Below the pieces are notes generated by a model. The model saw only the letters and a list, made by a program, of their open reading frames with translations, did not search any database and had not been told where the DNA came from. DNA of 64,000 nucleotides from Actinospineispora spinosispora DSM 44797 (GTDB lineage Bacteria > Actinomycetota > Actinomycetes > Mycobacteriales > Pseudonocardiaceae), in the NCBI RefSeq assembly GCF_000429025.1, contig NZ_KE386833.1, positions 1,068,582-1,132,581 of the forward strand, in the 5' to 3' direction. The translations under genes were made by a program, and so were the position numbers. Positions within the stretch are counted from its first letter, which is position 1; every line of letters starts with the position of its first letter. Shown here one piece after another: positions 62,540 to 64,000 of this stretch.

Positions 62540-62767
62540 GTGAAGAGCGTGAATGAGTATCCGATGATAACGAGCCGAGACGCCGATAATAATGTAGCGT
62601 ACCTGGCCTTTGCGTCACTCAAGCCGGGCGGATCAGCTTACAGTCTCACCGCGCAAGATGCGGATGGCGAGACCGCCTTAGTGCTGGATTTCGGGCATGA
62701 TGGCGAGCTTCTCGGTATCGAGATGCTTAATGCTGAACGGCAAATGCCCAGACTATATCGAATTTGA
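62540..62767 (+). CDS. DUF2283-like protein, possible partner/antitoxin
   Basis: 75 residues: NVAYLAFASLKPGGSAYSLTAQDADGETALVLDFGHDGELLGIEMLNAERQMP follows the DUF2283 pattern (Y-Y-L strand, then VLDFDxxGxLLGIEML). Stand-alone DUF2283 genes often sit beside DUF4258 genes and are thought to be antitoxins. No signal peptide, so it would stay in the cytoplasm. GTG 62540 directly follows the upstream TAA; GTG 62549 is possible. Confidence 0.65.
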   Translation: MKSVNEYPMITSRDADNNVAYLAFASLKPGGSAYSLTAQDADGETALVLDFGHDGELLGIEMLNAERQMPRLYRI

Positions 62768-62819
62768 CGGTTTATACCAAGATAGTATCCATCCCACGTA
62801 AAGCTTGGAGTTGATTCTC

Positions 62820-63140
62820 GTGAGAGTAGTAGCAGCTTCGATTATTTCTGTGGCGCTATCGCTTTCCGGCTTGCTGTTTGCTGCCGGCTCTGCGAATGCT
62901 TCACCAGGAGAGCATCCCTGTGGGAAGTCTGTTGAAGACGGCGTTCCGCCGACAATTTTCTGGAGCAACTGTGATCCTCAGCCGGTGACACTGCATATTG
63001 ATTACCTAATGTTGCCGGATCGAAACCATTGCTTGCAGTCTGGTGAGACTCAGTGGTTTGGTCCGCCCGCCGGGACCGATGCAGACACTTCGGGAGTGAA
63101 CAATGTGAAAGACGTGACTCTAGTTAGGAAGGGTTGCTAG
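62820..63140 (+). CDS. Small secreted four-cysteine protein, DUF6355-like
   Basis: 106 residues from GTG 62820, which has GGAG 9 nt upstream. Signal peptide (VRVVAASIISVALSLSGLLFAAGSANASP) is followed by a mature domain of about 78 residues with four cysteines (CGK, NCD, HCL and the terminal KGC), which could form two disulfides. The pattern resembles the DUF6355 small secreted proteins of actinomycetes. No catalytic motif. It is in the lower-GC patch, 52 nt after the DUF2283 gene. Confidence 0.6.
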   Translation: MRVVAASIISVALSLSGLLFAAGSANASPGEHPCGKSVEDGVPPTIFWSNCDPQPVTLHIDYLMLPDRNHCLQSGETQWFGPPAGTDADTSGVNNVKDVTLVRKGC

Positions 63141-63213
63141 CTGCTATCGCGCCATCTACGCCGCCCGGCTGACGCTGAGTGTGCCCGGGTGAAGTAGGCA
63201 ATAGTGCCAGTTC

Positions 63214-63244
63214 GAGTAAGGCTCCCTGTAGGAGCCTTACTCGT
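63214..63244. terminator. 13-bp stem-loop terminator
   Basis: A perfect 13-bp stem with a 5-nt loop (CTGTA) between the converging small secreted protein gene and the ABC ATPase gene. It probably terminates from both sides. Confidence 0.75.
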
Positions 63245-63293
63245 GCGTACGTGGGTCGACGGTTGAACAACTCTGTCTGAGCATTGCCGACGG

Positions 63294-63998
63294 TCAGGCG
63301 CTGACCTTGTCGAGCTTGGTGCGTCGGTTGAGGACCGGGTCGTCGCTGCGGATCAACCCGTCGCGCAACCAGACCCGGCGGGTGCAGTACTCCGCCACCT
63401 CGTCCTCGTGCGTGATGATCACGATCGTCGCGCCCGCCGCGTTCAGCTCGGTGAACAGCTCCATGATCTCGGTCGTCGACTTGGTGTCGAGCGCGCCCGT
63501 CGGCTCGTCGGCCAGAATGATCGCGGGGTCGTTGATCAAGGCGCGGGCAATGGCGACGCGCTGCTTCTGACCACCCGACAGTTCGCTCGGCACGTGCCCC
63601 AGACGAGTACCGAGCCCGACCCGTTCTAGGGCTGCCCTGGCCTTGGCGCGGCGATTGCGGACACCGTTGTACACCAATGGCAATTCCACATTCCGAATTG
63701 CGCTGGTCCGCGGAATCAAATTGAAGGACTGGAACACGAAGCCGATTTTCTGGCCACGGGCCTTGGCCAGCTGCTTCTTGGACAGCTTCGTCACGTCGAC
63801 GCCGTCCAACAGGTAGTGCCCGGTCGACGGGGCGTCCAGGCAGCCCAGGATGTTCATCAACGTGCTCTTGCCCGACCCTGACGGCCCCATGATCGCGACC
63901 ATCTCACCAGCTGAAACATTCAGGTCGATCCCGTGCAGGATCGTCATCTGTCCCTCGGCCATGCTGAAGGACTTCTTGATGCCCTCGAGTTCGATCAT
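63294..63998 (-). CDS. ABC transporter ATP-binding protein (MacB/LolD type)
   Basis: 234 residues. Walker A GPSGSGKST (38-46), Q-loop FVFQSFNLIP, signature LSGGQKQRVAIARAL, Walker B IILADEPTG, D-loop ALDTKS and switch His ITHEDEV. This is the LolD/MacB/FtsE-like subfamily that energises FtsX-type permeases for lipoprotein, peptide or toxin export. The ATG at 63998 overlaps a TGA at 63998-64000, likely the stop of an upstream partner gene outside the window. Confidence 0.93.
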   Translation of the reverse strand: MIELEGIKKSFSMAEGQMTILHGIDLNVSAGEMVAIMGPSGSGKSTLMNILGCLDAPSTGHYLLDGVDVTKLSKKQLAKARGQKIGFVFQSFNLIPRTSAIRNVELPLVYNGVRNRRAKARAALERVGLGTRLGHVPSELSGGQKQRVAIARALINDPAIILADEPTGALDTKSTTEIMELFTELNAAGATIVIITHEDEVAEYCTRRVWLRDGLIRSDDPVLNRRTKLDKVSA

Positions 63999-64000
63999 CA

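Overview
This is high-GC (about 70 %) actinobacterial DNA, most likely from a member of the Pseudonocardiaceae or a close relative. Markers for this are an NDMA-type alcohol dehydrogenase, a DUF6777 protein, a DipZ-type CcdA-thioredoxin fusion, a DesA3-like desaturase with its reductase, an actinobacterial gas-vesicle cluster, Ku/LigD-type NHEJ proteins and many GTG starts. The genus assignment is inference. No CRISPR array, rRNA gene or insertion sequence is visible. One tRNA gene, for selenocysteine, is present.

Layout. 1-4.2 kb: end of a MocR-like aminotransferase, then an AcoR-like regulator and its likely target, an NDMA-type alcohol dehydrogenase. 4.1-6.2 kb: a phosphotransferase/hypothetical pair on the minus strand. 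6.4-12.1 kb: a minus-strand gas-vesicle cluster (gvpY-Z-A-F-G-O-J-L-S-K) with a small membrane protein upstream. 12.3-20.5 kb: EthD-like protein, a DUF6777 membrane protein, a large LuxR regulator, a CPA1 antiporter and a CBS-domain protein. 20.5-22.0 kb: an encapsulin nanocompartment and its hemerythrin cargo. 22-26 kb: small lipoprotein, VOC protein, a frame-disrupted DUF305 gene, fatty acid desaturase and divergent ferredoxin reductase. 26-35.7 kb: a selenium island with the three subunits of a selenocysteine formate dehydrogenase, selB, selA, selD and tRNA-Sec. 35.8-42.8 kb: glutamate-cysteine ligase family protein, LigC-like ligase, Ku, CsbD, LigD-type polymerase and a SigB/SigF-family sigma factor. 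43-46.3 kb: alcohol dehydrogenase, a frame-disrupted GAF-PP2C phosphatase and a STAS antagonist. 46.3-57 kb: secreted zinc peptidase, lipoprotein, AraC and LysR regulators, TAP-like hydrolase, dialkylglycine decarboxylase, DipZ, alcohol dehydrogenase and AlkD. 57.3-61.7 kb: an MHS transporter, two-component system and TAXI lipoprotein apparently in one transcription unit. 61.7-63.2 kb: a lower-GC patch with a DUF4258/DUF2283 pair whose DUF4258 member carries a signal peptide, and a small cysteine-containing secreted protein. 63.3-64 kb: a MacB/LolD-type ABC ATPase.

Themes. A stress-response theme links several loci. Motifs resembling SigB/SigF promoters (GTTT or GGTGT, about 15 nt, GGGTA) lie upstream of the sigma gene itself, csbD, the gas-vesicle cluster, the CBS gene, the encapsulin operon and an alcohol dehydrogenase. 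The same window encodes a PP2C phosphatase and a STAS antagonist of the partner-switching type. The selenium island appears self-contained: an in-frame UGA, a bSECIS hairpin 11 nt behind it, SelA, SelB, SelD and tRNA-Sec(UCA). Long hairpins sit between many gene ends, and three of them share a core sequence.
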